A stretch of 64,000 bases of DNA from Henckelia pumila (lineage: Eukaryota; Streptophyta; Magnoliopsida; Lamiales; Gesneriaceae), in the NCBI RefSeq assembly GCF_033568475.1, contig NC_133121.1, forward strand, positions 195,062,664-195,126,663, given 5' to 3'. How positions within the stretch are numbered: position 1 is the first letter of the stretch; each line of letters begins with the position of its first letter. Shown here in pieces: positions 45,240 to 57,357 of the stretch. The notes under the pieces are model-generated. The model did not search any database, had not been told where the DNA came from, and saw only the letters and a program-made list of their open reading frames with translations. A program made the translations under genes and the position numbers.

Positions 45240-47719
45240 TGTAAGGCCCTGAAAGATTGAGTTATTCATTATGGAATTGAGATTTAAATTTTGAATTTGA
45301 GAAAATATCAATTGGATAATTTATGAAAATTAGAGATTTAATTTTCGAGCTGGAAATATTTAATTTGAGAATTTACGGATTTTGAGATTTAAATTTCGGG
45401 ATTTTTAAATTAAATATGGAAATATTTGAATTGAATATTTATGGAATTTAAGAATTAAATTCCGAGTTTTGAGAATGAAAGAAGATTTAATTCGACAGTG
45501 AAATCCGAACAGGGATCAATTTGCAAATATAGAGAAGTTCAAGGACTAAAATGCGATAAGGTTTGAAATTAATTCATTTTAATTCGAGAATATTTAATTT
45601 GAGAATATTTAGAGTTTAGAATTAAATTCTAATATTTTTAAATTATTTTGGATTGAAATTGAATTAAATCGCTTGTCCGGGAACTGATTTGCAATTATGC
45701 ACCAGTTTAGGGGCCAAAGTGCAATTTCCCTTGCAAGTGGGAAATCACACGTGTGAGTTGTATATAATAAGGTTGAATGGATGAATTCTATCAGATTTAC
45801 AACAGCAAAAATCGAGAGATCAGATTTTTGAAGCTCAACTTCATCTTTCAACTCCGATATCTCATGCTCCGGTTGTCCGATTTCAATTGCGAACATAGCG
45901 CTGCGATCCTTGCGATTAGAGCTTCGATTTTATGTAAGTGTTATCTTCTTTCCAGTATATTTTGAAAGTTGGAAGTTGGAGAAATCAGAATTGATTAGGA
46001 ATAATTGTTCTTGAGTTCTATATAATGTTATATCGAAAGCGGTTAGGAGATTGGATGCCGTTAACAATTGTTATGATTTTCCAGCATTGATTAGAACCCT
46101 TGCACATCTGATAGACTTGGATTTTGGATGTATTCTTGCTGGTTTTATGTGATATATGCTGATATGAGATTGATATTCGAGTTCGATATTGTTTTGGTTA
46201 CCGATTTGATATCGTTATGCCGTCGGTTCAAGACTTTGATCAAGTTTGAGTTTATAGTATTTGAAGTGAGTTAGATAGGAGTTGATTGCTGATATATGCA
46301 GCATATTTACACTTCCTATCAGATTATATTTGAATGTTTCGAGTTCGAGAAGCTAAATTTCGAATCGGCCAAGAATTGAGCAAAGTTTGTAACTAGTTTT
46401 GCCTTGAAGTTTGAGATGTGATTGAGCAGATTTTTATGTGAGTTCTTAGCTGATATAAATAGCTTGATATGTTGTATTTCAGATTTATAAAGAAGCGATT
46501 TGGACTCGAGACTTTAGCTTTTGGGAAACGAGATCGAATATCTCAAGGTTGAAGTTATTCTACCTTGAAGATTAGATGATGAACCTGAGCAGAATTTTGT
46601 GATATGTCCAGATGTGGAACATTTTCAGAATTCAAAATGAAAGGTATAAGATGACATCGAGAGTCAGGGATTCGATACTCGAGAATGATGATTCTTGAGT
46701 TATCCCGAACAAATCACATATTTGATTATGTTTTATTCTTGATTTAGAATTTGATGTTGTCGATCCATTTCAGATAGTGGATCTTTATTGCTTATGATAT
46801 GATATGATATTGAATTGATTCTAGTGCCAAGGTCAGATGGACCTTATTTTCGAGTCTGATGAGACGACGATAGATGGATATCCATGTCAAGATTGGATAC
46901 GAATCTTGATGGCAGTGATTTGATATGAATCAATTCTTGATAGCGCGCTATATAAATATTTTGATTTGAAGTATTATTTGAAGTCTTGATTGATATGTTT
47001 CGAATTGATATATGCGTTATATTACTCTATCCTTGAGTTGAAACAGTTAGAGTTGACATGTTTATATTTTAACGCATGTATATGTCTTTTATACTGGGAA
47101 TTATATTCTCATCGGAGTTTATCCGGCTGTTGTCTTGTTTTGTATGTGTGCATGACAACAGGTGGGGCAGGAGCTAGTCGGAGATGACATTGGTAGCTCG
47201 AGAGAGAGTTTTAGCACGTGGTGTCTCGGGTTTGTAGCAGAAACGTAGAGTTTAGATCTTGGAAAATATGCTAGAAGGTGTATGACTTGATTATCGAAGA
47301 ACACTTGTTACTTCTTGAATTTTGTAGCTATTTTGATGTACTGTAAGTTACTTGTTAGATGTAACAATTGATTGGAAGTATGATTAGAACTTCTTGTATA
47401 GATCAATGCATGTTTTAGACTTGATAAACCATGAATTGAAAGGAGTTGAGGATCAAAGTTTGAGCTACAAGAACAGGGCATGTTTCTGCCCAGACAGCGC
47501 CCGATCCGCTGTTTTTGACAGACCGAGCACAGCCCCATTTTCTAGCCTACTTTTTTGAGTTAAAACAGGGGCGCTCGATCGGCGGTTTTTAACGTACCGA
47601 GCGCACCCATGTTTGAAATTTTTTTTTGTTGTTCTATTTATCTTTGATCCTTTGTTTATTAATCATGTTTAGTGATTAATTGCCCCAAGATTTGATTAGC
47701 AACCCGAGGCCCCACAACA
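45240..47719 (+). repeat. Tekay-like chromovirus LTR (plus strand, 2.48 kb)
   Basis: It starts TGTAAGGCCCTGAAAG and ends CCCCACAACA, directly before the tRNA-Met primer site. A GTGGGGCAGGAGCTAGTC block lies near 47162, as in other Tekay-like LTRs of the window (inverted near 49450 and 63550). Two imperfect GCTCGATC-type hairpins lie near its 3' end (47497-47530 and 47571-47604). Confidence 0.75.
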
Positions 47720-47721
47720 GG

Positions 47722-47733
47722 TGGTATCAGAGC
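47722..47733 (+). promoter_or_regulatory. Primer binding site, tRNA-Met type
   Basis: TGGTATCAGAGC follows the LTR end at once. Confidence 0.85.
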
Positions 47734-48959
47734 GAGAAAATTCTGGACTAAGATAGACGATTAGTGAGTGGGGTAGATCGAGTTTTCTTCCTTGCTTATT
47801 TGTATAGTAGCATGAGATGATTTAATTACATGTTGAATTACATGCTTTAACTGCTAGTATGGTACATGCTTTCGTAATTATGGACTTATCACATGATACT
47901 GTGTTTTAGTTGAAAAGCATGTTTTAATATTGAACCATCACATGCTACCTGAATATCTGAAGTGATTGGCAGCAGGTATACTTGAATTCTTTGACCTTAC
48001 ATGCTTACCTGAATCTCTGAATCGAGTGGAAGCATGTGTATTTGTCTTTAGACATCAGAACCGAGTCTTGATCAGAGGTAAGCTGATGAGGAGAGGACTA
48101 TGAGGTTGATCACAATATTGTGTTGATAAATTTGATAAATTTTCTATATGAGAATAAAGCAAATGTGATTTTGAACTACGGAGATCACTGTATTGATTAG
48201 TCAGCATAGGAGCTAGTGGAATTGAGAAATGGTAAATTGAACTTAGCTCCTATTGATTTTCTCTGTTGGCTATGCACTCTTAAGAACAGATATGCGATGA
48301 TGTCAGGCAATACAATGAATGATTATGAATTTTAGAACCTGATTAGGTGATGTATACCTTGACTAGGGCATACAGATTGTGGATATTTATCTGAGATTGA
48401 CTGCAGGTTCAGCTCATGAAAATGACGATGCATCGCCATAAACCTGAAGTATGAGCGGAAGAGCTTTTGGCTATTGCTGTCATGAGATTGAGATTACAAG
48501 GAGACCATCTTATATCAAGGGAGCTGCTCTATCAGCTTCAAGAATTTATTAAGCTGGGATTGAGGTAAGATTTAGTATTTTGCTGATTAGCAATGCTTGA
48601 CTTGATTTTATCAGAAAACCTCGAATCTCTAGCAAAGAATGATAACTCCTCGATATGGAGAATGTCAAAAATTTATAGCATGGTAAGACTCCGCCAGCTT
48701 TGAATGGAATTTTTATTCTTCTGAATTGATTAATTCAGGTATAAGTGGTAGGCTTTGGAATAAGGTATAAAACACTCAGAGACCAAAGTTAGCAATTTGC
48801 AACATTTTATCCTGAATAAATGAATCGGCTTATTCCTCTTGCTTAACATTGAGATATACCCAGGTAAGGCATTGAATTTATGATATCCTTGGGATTACAC
48901 TAGATGCTTGTAGCAATATGATGATGAAGATACAGATTTTGTTAACTACTTAGCTCTGA
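47734..48959 (+). mobile_element. Decayed internal region of a Tekay-like element
   Basis: Position after the primer site implies gag, but no conserved motif can be read on any strand. It is heavily decayed or a non-coding derivative. Confidence 0.4.
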
Positions 48960-49217
48960 GATGAGCTGATTATGTTAAGTTGATTGAATCTTGAGAAGTG
49001 ATGTGAGTATGCAAACCAGGTGACCAAAGTTGATGCAGACCCGAGAGTTTGATTTTCAAGCTCGCTCGATCGGGTGAGTTTGTCCGATCGAGCGAGGTGC
49101 TGATTTAAAAAAAAAAAATTTAGCACTTGGTTTTTATTATTCATTTTATTATTTGATTAATTGTTTTATTAATCATTAATTATCCTAAGATGAGATTAGC
49201 AACCCGAGGTCCCCACA
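48960..49217 (+). repeat. 3' end fragment of a Tekay-like LTR
   Basis: It ends GCAACCCGAGGTCCCCACA, like the LTR end at 47719. It carries a strong hairpin CTCGCTCGATC/GATCGAGCGAG at 49061-49096 at the matching place. Confidence 0.7.
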
Positions 49218-50948
49218 TATACAATCCTCATCAAACTATTACATAATATACATGCATCCCATTATTCATCTAATCTTTTAGAATACTTGAAATCTCAAAC
49301 ATATACGAGTAATTGAAAAGTTTAAACATATACAAGATCTTCTTTTCTAACTTGTTTCACAAACTCATATAATACATGACATTTGCTTAAACCCGAGTCA
49401 CCACATGCTATGACTTTATCTCGAGCTACCCATGTCGAGTCTGACCAGCTCCTGCCCCACCTATTTCCATGCACACATACAAAACACACCAATAGCCGGA
49501 TAACTCCGATGAGAATATAATCCCAGTATAAATAACAAAACATGCAATATAATAAACATGAATGCAATGCATGTGTCAATGGTAGGGTACAAATCTGATA
49601 TCAATAGAATCTCGATTCTTGGGATTATGAGGAAATAAAATCTCAAACCAATCACCAACTCACCCAATTGAGGTGACGTCAATTATTTTATTTTTCCTGA
49701 CTTTGGTGCAACTATAGTGAGTCATCTAGCTCTGAAAGTAAATCTACATTCCTTGCCACTCAACTATAGCCCTCCAAACATCATCTGCACTCTAGGCCAT
49801 TCAGCCCTCTGTGCTTTTTAAGGTAGAGTTCAAGATGAATGCAACATATCTATATGCATTAAATACTGTAAAACATCTTGAACAATCAAATCAAATGATC
49901 AAGCCAAGAATTAACAATAATTAAAATCACATAAAAGCATATAAGCAAACAAGTATGTGATTTAAAAGGGAATACTCGAGAATCATATCTATCTCGAGTG
50001 TTCTATCCCATCTGGATTAGCTGTTATTTATACCATTCAATCTTGAGTCTAAAAGTACTTCAAATCTGAAATAGGACATCAATAACACATATCATAATCT
50101 GCTTGAAGTTGTTGTAAGTCAATCAATCAAACTAACATCAAACCTTCACCAATCTTCCTCGGTTCGAAATGCTGAATTATCAAGAACGACCAACTTCAAT
50201 ACAAGTCTGAAATGAAGTGTATACAATCTACATATATCAGTTTGCAACTCAACCAGTCTTTGTTCAATCAACCTAACTCAATCTTGATCATTTTCGAATC
50301 CGATGGCGTAACGGCACAAAATCGATAACCAAAACGATATTGCTACCAAAATACCAATTCACAACAATATATATACACATGAACCTCAGCATATACACGG
50401 CCAAACAATAAATTCAGAAATATAAGGGTTTCGAATTTGCTTTATAAATTCATAAGAAATTGGAACGACAATCTTTTCGATCCGTTTTCGAATATATAAT
50501 CGGTGCTAGCTCATATACACATATAATCAATAATAATAAAATTCCATCATATCTTCAAACTTCAACTATGATATAAATTAAGAAAATATATACCAAAACA
50601 AAGCTCTCGGTGTGGTGATCGAAGATATATATTTGATTCTAAAATCTGACGGCCGAATCACGAGATATCGGAGCTTTAAAGATTACAAATGGAGTTGGAA
50701 GGTTTTTATGATTTTGGGCTTATCTTCACGTGTGTTGTGCTAGGAAATAGATGAAAGTGTAGATATATATTAGCCAAATTGCACTTTAGTCCCTGAACTT
50801 TGGCTTAATTGCAAATCAGTCCAAGAAAAATAAATTTAATTCAATTTCAATCCTAAATAATTTAAGAATATTATAATTTAATTCTAAAATCTAAATATTC
50901 CCAAATTAAATATTTTTGGATTAAAATTAAATAATCTCGGGCCTTACA
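49218..50948 (-). repeat. Tekay-like LTR (minus strand, 3' LTR)
   Basis: On the minus strand it begins TGTAAGGCCC at 50948. It contains the inverted GGGGCAGGAGC block near 49447-49457 and the CATCGGAG..CCGGCTATT block near 49490. Its far end is cut at 49217, where it meets the plus-strand LTR fragment head to head. Confidence 0.75.
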
Positions 50949-50970
50949 TTTCTCTCCCTCTAAGACATGA
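50949..50970 (-). promoter_or_regulatory. Polypurine tract of the minus-strand Tekay-like element
   Basis: On the minus strand CTTAGAGGGAGAGAAA directly precedes TGTAAGGCCC. The GAGGACGAACTCATG block upstream of it is typical for this lineage. Confidence 0.75.
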
Positions 50971-51079
50971 GTTCGTCCTCGAAATCACATGAAATCTGTA
51001 TAAGCAGTCTGTATACATATAAGATAAGAAAATAACAGAAAACAGAATATGTGCTCACATCAATGAAACAACTCTTGGA

Positions 51080-51990
51080 AATCTCTGTCTCTTAACTTAC
51101 TCAGTCTCCCAAGTCGCTTCTTCAGTTCCATGTCGACTCCACTGAACTTTAACCAACTGAATCATCTTGTTTCTGAGCTGCTTTTCTTTACGATCAAAAT
51201 TCTGAATAGGCTGCTCAAAGTAACTAAGAGTCTTGTCAAGTTAAGATTCATAAAGTTGAAGAATATGGGAAGAATCAGGCTGATACTACCAAAGCATAGA
51301 GACATGGAATACATCATGAATACCAGACAAAGATAGAGGAAGAGCGAGTCGATAAGCCAGATTGCCTATCTTCTTGATAATCTCATATGAACCGATAAAA
51401 CATGGAGATAACTTTCCTATTTTTTCCAAATCTGACTGTACCTCTGAACGAAAAAATTTTCAAGAATACTCTGTCTCCCTGATCAAAAGATAGAGGTCGA
51501 CGTCTGATATTCGCATATTTTTCTTGCCTATCCTAAGCTGTTTTCATGCTTTTCTGAATAAGCTTCACCCTTTAGATCATTACATGAATCATATCAGTCC
51601 CAACATCAGGTACTTCTGAAATATCATCCCAGTACAACGGTGATCTACATTTCCTTCCGTATAGTGCTTCGAATGGAGCCATCTCAATACTAATATGATA
51701 ACTGTTATTATATGAAAATTCTGCAAGTGGTAATGAATCTGGCCAACTTGTGCCAAAATATAGCACTACAACTCGAAGCATATCCTCAAGTGTCTGGATA
51801 GTCTGCTCTGACTGTCCGTATGTTTGAGGATGATATGTTGTACTCAGATGCGATTTAGTACCAAAAACTTGTTGCAAGCTGTGCCAAAAGTGTGATGTAA
51901 ATCTAGGGTCTCTATCTGAAACGATAGATTTAGGAACACCATGTAATCTTACCACTTTTCTGACGTAAATCTCTGCCATCTGATAACCCA
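51080..51990 (-). pseudogene. Chromovirus integrase C-terminus and chromodomain (fossil)
   Basis: Minus strand. The integrase core has HGVPKSIVSDRDPRFTSHFW and TTYHPQTYGQSEQTIQTLED, then APFEALYGRKCRSPLYWDD (51572-51950). Further down, GKLSPCFIGSYEI and GIHDVFHVSML form the C-terminal linker. VQWSRHGTEEATWETE near 51115 is a chromodomain end, which targets chromoviruses to chromatin. Gag, protease and RT are missing upstream. It is broken. Confidence 0.85.
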
Positions 51991-54658
51991 CTCCCCAAAC
52001 CCAAAACACACGCACACACACACTCAAACATACACAAAATGCCGATTTGTGTCCTGCTCTCCATTGAAGTGCATCGGCTTCTCCCTTCTTAAGCTCATGC
52101 CGCCTGTTCTTTTATTTCTTTCCCTCTTCTCTGGCGAGGCATCAGATAGCCGAGCTGGTCGAGGCTATTGAGCTCATTTCCAGCTCGATTTCAGCCCATT
52201 CGAGCAGCATTATCTCAGCTTTGATCGGCAGTTTCAAGTGCTTGTTTCTTTTCGTTTTTGGTAGCTTAGGCAAGAATATGCTTCTTCTTTTCCCCTTGTA
52301 GATTAGTATATATTGTGTGTTGCATATTATGAAATTTTCGAAATACTTAGATATTTTAGTGCCCTGTTTTTTTTTCTTGAGGAATGAGCCGTGATGTTTT
52401 TCTTTTTTTTTGTTCCATTGTGTGTGCTTGAGAATTTATCAGATTTCGATCAAGTTGAGGATTAAAAATGATTTATGGATCGAAATGGTGATTGCAATGA
52501 TGCTATGCTTGTTCGACATTTTCCAGTTTACTTTCTACCATGGTTGGTTCGAAATCCTCAGTTTATTTTCCGTAGCATGTGGGATCAAAATTCTCCTGTT
52601 TATTTCATATCATGTTGGTTTGAATTTTGTTCAGAATACTTCCTTGGCCCGTTGTTCGAATATATTCCAGATTTTTCATTCCTGACATGGTTCGAATACT
52701 TGGTGTTTTGTTGTGTTGATTCGAATGGTGAGTTGGGAACTACCATGAGTGAGAATGTAGCTCACATGGTAGTATTTAGAATGGATTGAAGTTAGTTGTT
52801 AGATGGGAGTGAGAACCATTCGAATTTGAGAAGGCTTGGGGTCAGTTTTGAGCAATGATAAAGGCTGCCATTATTGAGTTAAGTTGAGGTGGGTTGAGGT
52901 GAGTTGCAAGGGCTGGTAATGGGGTTGAACATTGGTCTTGGTCCTAGGATTAGAGTCTTGGAGGATTGGAGGAAATATAGCAAATTTTGGGTTGAGTTTG
53001 AAATTGTAATTAGATCAGAATTTTGAAGTTGAGTGGGCTGTCCGGAAGCTGTTTTAAAACAGGGATTAAACTCGGGTTTTGGTCAAGGGCACGGGTCTGG
53101 AATTAGGCCAAGATGTTAGGAATATGTCGGTTCAAGTGAGAATTTATTTAGTTAAGTTTTGGTTAAAGTTTTGGGAAAGGTAATGAGCTAGTACTTGTGC
53201 AGATTTTTTCTTAGCTTTGCGGCTGTCTGGAAATGTATAACTAAGGCAGGGTTAAAAGTGGAATTTTGGTCAAGGGCTCAGGTTTGGAACTTGTCTTAGA
53301 TGTTGGGATTATTATGGTGCAAGAGGGAATCAATTCGGTTAAGTCTTGGTCGAGTTCTAGATTTTTGAAGGTGAAGGTGCAGAATTCTAGGCTTTTAAGC
53401 TTGCTGCCCGGAAATGGAATTTTTATAAAATGATTGCTTAGGAAATAAATTCCGAGGATGATTTCTCTATTTGGTTCTAAGTGTCATGGAGTCATGGTTT
53501 CAAGAGGAATCCTTTTTGATTAAGAATCGAGCAAGTTACATATTTTACGGGCAAACCGCTCCAATTTGCCTTAAGCGCTACATTATGATTTAGTTTTTCC
53601 CATCCTTTGATTTAGTTCCTAAATCACCATCCCGATCATCCATGTGTGAGTCATATGCATGATTTTTGATTAACATTTACATGTACGTCATATTTACATA
53701 TGCATGATAAGTCTCATATTCAATAAAGGAAAGTAGTATATTTTGAACGAAGTGAGATGGTTGTGACTACATATTCATGTGTTCGTGTGGGGCTGAAAGA
53801 CGTTTTGGCCTCCCTTACCAAATCATTATGGGTTTCCTCACCTTAGCATGTGTTTGTGTGGGACTGGAGCTATTCTGGTTTCCCTTACCAATAGGGCAAG
53901 ATTGGGTTGAGTTCCATCTCGACCTCCTTGTGGCATTGGGCACTATAGCCATGATCATGATCGAAATCACAGAGTCACAATCAAGGATCTAAGTTCGCAG
54001 TTACAGTTACAGATTCAGATACAGTTTATGCAGTTTCATTGATTATACATGACTTAGCCATGCATATGTTATATTTATGTTCTCTTATTTTAGAAATACA
54101 TTTTATTCAAATTAAGGGCACAAGATATTTTATTATCAAGCTATTTTTAATCTGCGTGTGCTTGTATTTACGTAGTACTCGTTATCCCCCCCATATTCTT
54201 GCTGAGTCTTTTAGACTCACTACACTTATTGTTTTCAGGTGAGAAGTTTTTCATAGAGACTGAGGGGCAGGACTATCGAGCGAACTGCGATGTAGGCACG
54301 ACACATCCCTCCGACCTATGTCAGTCTTCCGCAATAGTAGTTCAAGTTTTAATTCTTTAAAGACTCTTAGCTTATTAGTTGGACCAATGTAATGAAAAGA
54401 CTCATATATTTATTTTTGGGCATGTAAATATCATATTATTACGATTTATGGATGTTTGAATGTCGTAGATCTTTCTTGGGTTCTCGTTCTTTCTTTTCTC
54501 AATCTAGTTTATTTAGTATCGTCGGTTTTATTATTTTTTTAAATTGTTGTCTGCGTCAAGTGGGTTATGACTTAAATAGATAGGTCATGCCAATTTTTTT
54601 TTTGAAACTTCGCATTTTATTTAATTATTATTTTAAAGTAGAGGTTAGGGTCGTTTCA
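51991..54658 (+). repeat. LTR-like sequence of a second chromovirus family
   Basis: No coding frame is supported. A GAGGGGCAGGACTATCGAGC block near 54263 resembles the GGGGCAGGAGC block of the Tekay-like LTRs. The sequence ends GGTCGTTTCA at the target duplication. It may be a long LTR or a 5'-cut one. Confidence 0.45.
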
Positions 54659-54663
54659 AGACT

Positions 54664-55074
54664 AGAGTCCTTAAAAATAAAATTTCCTAAATTAAATATT
54701 ATTTTTCGAACTGCTCAGCTCGCTCGATCGGTTGAACTTGACAGATCGAGCGAGAAAAACTCTGTTTCTACTCCTGATTTTCTTCTTCTGGCCGCTCGAT
54801 CGGTTGAATATGGCAGATCGAGCGGGTAAAACTCTATCTCGAAATCTTTCTTGTTCCATGACGCCCGCTCAATCGGTGAACATATGCAGATCGAGCGGCC
54901 AAACTTCTGACTCAATTTTCCAGCCAAAATGTTACATCCTACACAATAAAACCGGGATCATGTTATGAAGACAGAATTCATGAAATATGAACAAAATACT
55001 TAATTAAAACATATAAATGCCTGCAAAACAACAACATAATAATATTAAAATATGCAACACAAACACGACTATCA
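54664..55074 (-). repeat. Athila LTR, outer part of the split copy (minus strand)
   Basis: Continuation of 42478-43430; it ends CACGACTATCA. It carries three hairpins (54719-54755, 54790-54826, 54862-54900) that are counterparts of those at 37338-37518. Confidence 0.85.
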
Positions 55075-55111
55075 AATTCCCACACACTTAATCCTTGCTC
55101 GCCCTCGAGCA
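55075..55111 (-). mobile_element. Athila polypurine tract remnant
   Basis: On the minus strand CTCGAGGGCGAGCAAGGATT, then AAGTGTGTGGGAATT, run straight into the LTR start. The split LTR thus has a polypurine tract on one side and a primer site on the other. Confidence 0.75.
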
Positions 55112-56353
55112 TCTTCTGATTTCTTCAGTTTCCGCCACCTGCAAGCACAAAATAAAATATACTATGGTACCCATAACTACGTGGGTCCAAGTTTTATTAG
55201 TACCTTAGGAACCCAAACTTTGATCAACTTAACTGGTTGACCATTGTATGTTTTCAACAAGGTTTGTGCTTTGTGATGTGTCTGCAAATGAGGTGTCTGT
55301 TTAGACTGATTTTTTTGTGTTAGACCTCCAATATCTATTTGGAACTCATTTGTTTTTAAAATTTGGTTTATGTTGTACCTTCATAGAGCCTTGTCTTGCT
55401 TGATCATGTCTAGATCAAATTGGTCTATTTTTATCCAACTTGACTTAGAACTCTCTGTTTTTACATATCCCAACCTTTTGCTGGAAAGAGTGTTCAATGG
55501 ATATATTGGTCGACTCAAAGGAATTTCAGGTTATAAATGTTCATATATCATGCTGGACCTGAAAAATTTCACAATTCTCAAGCAGTTCTTGTCCAGGAAT
55601 GACTGAGTACTTATCTGAGATTTACTGCCTTCATTCATGTTAAAGCCTAAGTCAAACATGTCAACATCTTGATTTTGCAATCCATGCAGTTGATCTAGTG
55701 AGATGGACGGCTGATTCCAAGTGTTGACTAGATTCGTCAACCTTTGATTTTCTATGATTATTACTTGGAATTCATGTATCATGTTTGTGTTCTCAGTCAC
55801 GAGAAAATTTACTTGAGCTTTCAGACTTTCACACCTATTGGATTTGTCAATATCCAACTAGTTTGACTTATCTTGTAGGCTCTTTCTTTCTACCTTGAAT
55901 TCCTCAAACTCATGATATATTCGATCATACTCTTTAATATTATTATCTAGCGATGTGATGAGATCATCACATGTAAAGATGTCATTACTGAAATTAGAGA
56001 TTACCTCATCTTCTTCGATTTATTTCAATTGATCATCATCTGTAGCATCATCCATTAAGCACAAGATTGGTTCTTCATCAGTTTTGCTTGTCCGAGTAGC
56101 AAGGTTCATCACTTGATTCAGTAATTTGGCTCCTGCTCTGTTCAATTGGCTCACTTTACTCGCCTAGATAGATCAACTTCTGCCAAATGTCTTGGCAGTT
56201 GGACATGTATTGATCTTCCTGAATGTGTAGTTGTACAAACTGCTGTACAAGATGTTCTTGACAAGGTCTATTGAATTCTTGGCTTATCATGATAATTGGA
56301 CCATCAATCACCACCTGATACATATCATCATTAAGAACTACAATGTGGAGTTG
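55112..56353 (-). pseudogene. Copia gag region (right half of the split copy, fossil)
   Basis: Minus strand: YQVVIDGPIIM near 56310, a block like SLYNYTFRKINTCPTAKTF near 56180-56240, then a coiled coil and SISLDQLHGLQNQDVDMFDLG near 55640-55700. PVKLIKVWVPK near 55225 matches the copia gag-protease linker. It is in the same orientation as 35199-37161. The start of gag is missing. It is broken. Confidence 0.65.
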
Positions 56354-56979
56354 TGTTGGGAAATCAATTATTAAGTTTTGATGTTACACAAAATACTCTA
56401 GGAAAAATAAAAGACTGTGTCAAGTAACTCAACTAGACAACGTCACTCAACTGAATAGAGTTACTCAACCGGACATGAAAACTGAACAATACAAGTCAAC
56501 TGATCCATATAGCCCAACTGAAGTTCTCAGTTAAACCAAACTGAGACAGTCAACTAAATTGAGATCATTTGAAATGGTAATCAGTTGAGGAGTCCCAGAC
56601 TTATAGTACAATCACTCGAGAAGGACAATCAGTTATGACTAGACTTTGGATAGAGTTTCCCATACAAACGGCTACTGCATAGGCACACTACTTTAGTATG
56701 GATGTCAGTAAGCTAAAAGACAAAGTAACGAATATTTTATTTGGACACACGTGATGTTGAATAATGTTACCGTTACAACCAATTCTTATAACTTGGAGAA
56801 GAGATTAGTTTTTAAAGCTCTATCCCTCCCTCTCTCACTCTCTCGAATCTTTGAATCATCAAATCTTTCAGTAGTGCACAAAGTCAACAAAAGCTATCAA
56901 AATCTATTGAATTAAACTGATCAAGCACACTTTACATTGTTGTTTATCGGATCAAGTATAGAATCATATTGTGCTAATT
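56354..56979 (+). repeat. Copia-type LTR fragment (plus strand), cut by the 5S array
   Basis: It begins TGTTGGGAAATC. The first ~300 bp are full of CAACTGA / AACTCAACT blocks, the inverse of those at 36040-36340. It stops at the string TTTTTGTCTCTCG, where 5S spacer sequence starts. Confidence 0.55.
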
Positions 56980-57357
56980 TTTGTCTCTCGAATTGCGGAT
57001 CGGAGGAACAGGCGCTGCACTTTCAAACGGACATAACTTTTGGCCGGCTGAGAGTTACGGGAGCTTCAGCCTGCTCACGCAAAGCTCATCTTGATACCTA
57101 CAGCGCGCATCTCCCTCAAAGAGACGGAGACGCTCAAATTCCAACCCGAAGATGGAATTTCGGGGCGTTTTTCCTGTAGGGCACATTGGGACCCACCGAA
57201 GCGGCACGAGTCACCCAGATCGCACGTTCACGTTGTGTCATTCAAACTATTGCATCTTTTCTAACTGTGGATTGGACTGAAATAGTCGGGAATAGGACAA
57301 CGAGGAATCGAAAGAACAAGAAGTATGAGTAAGAAAAAAAAAGAAATTAATGAAAAA

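Larger units (their letters stand above)
43431..54658. mobile_element. 11.2-kb retroelement insertion inside an Athila LTR (composite)
   Basis: It begins TGTGACGC and ends GGTCGTTTCA, with the 5-bp duplication AGACT at 43426-43430 and 54659-54663. The last ~90 bp (from a TAGGTCATGCCAA-like block) recur at about 44460-44544, ending in the same GGGTCGTTTCA. That marks an LTR end near each side. The inside is a patchwork of Tekay-like LTRs and one integrase/chromodomain fragment. It cannot act on its own and has many breaks. Confidence 0.65.

Noticed and set aside
52410-52789. Overlapping frames of 91 and 104 codons at 52.4-52.8 kb
   Set aside because: Both overlap in different frames inside LTR-like sequence and show no domain; one at most could be real and nothing supports it.
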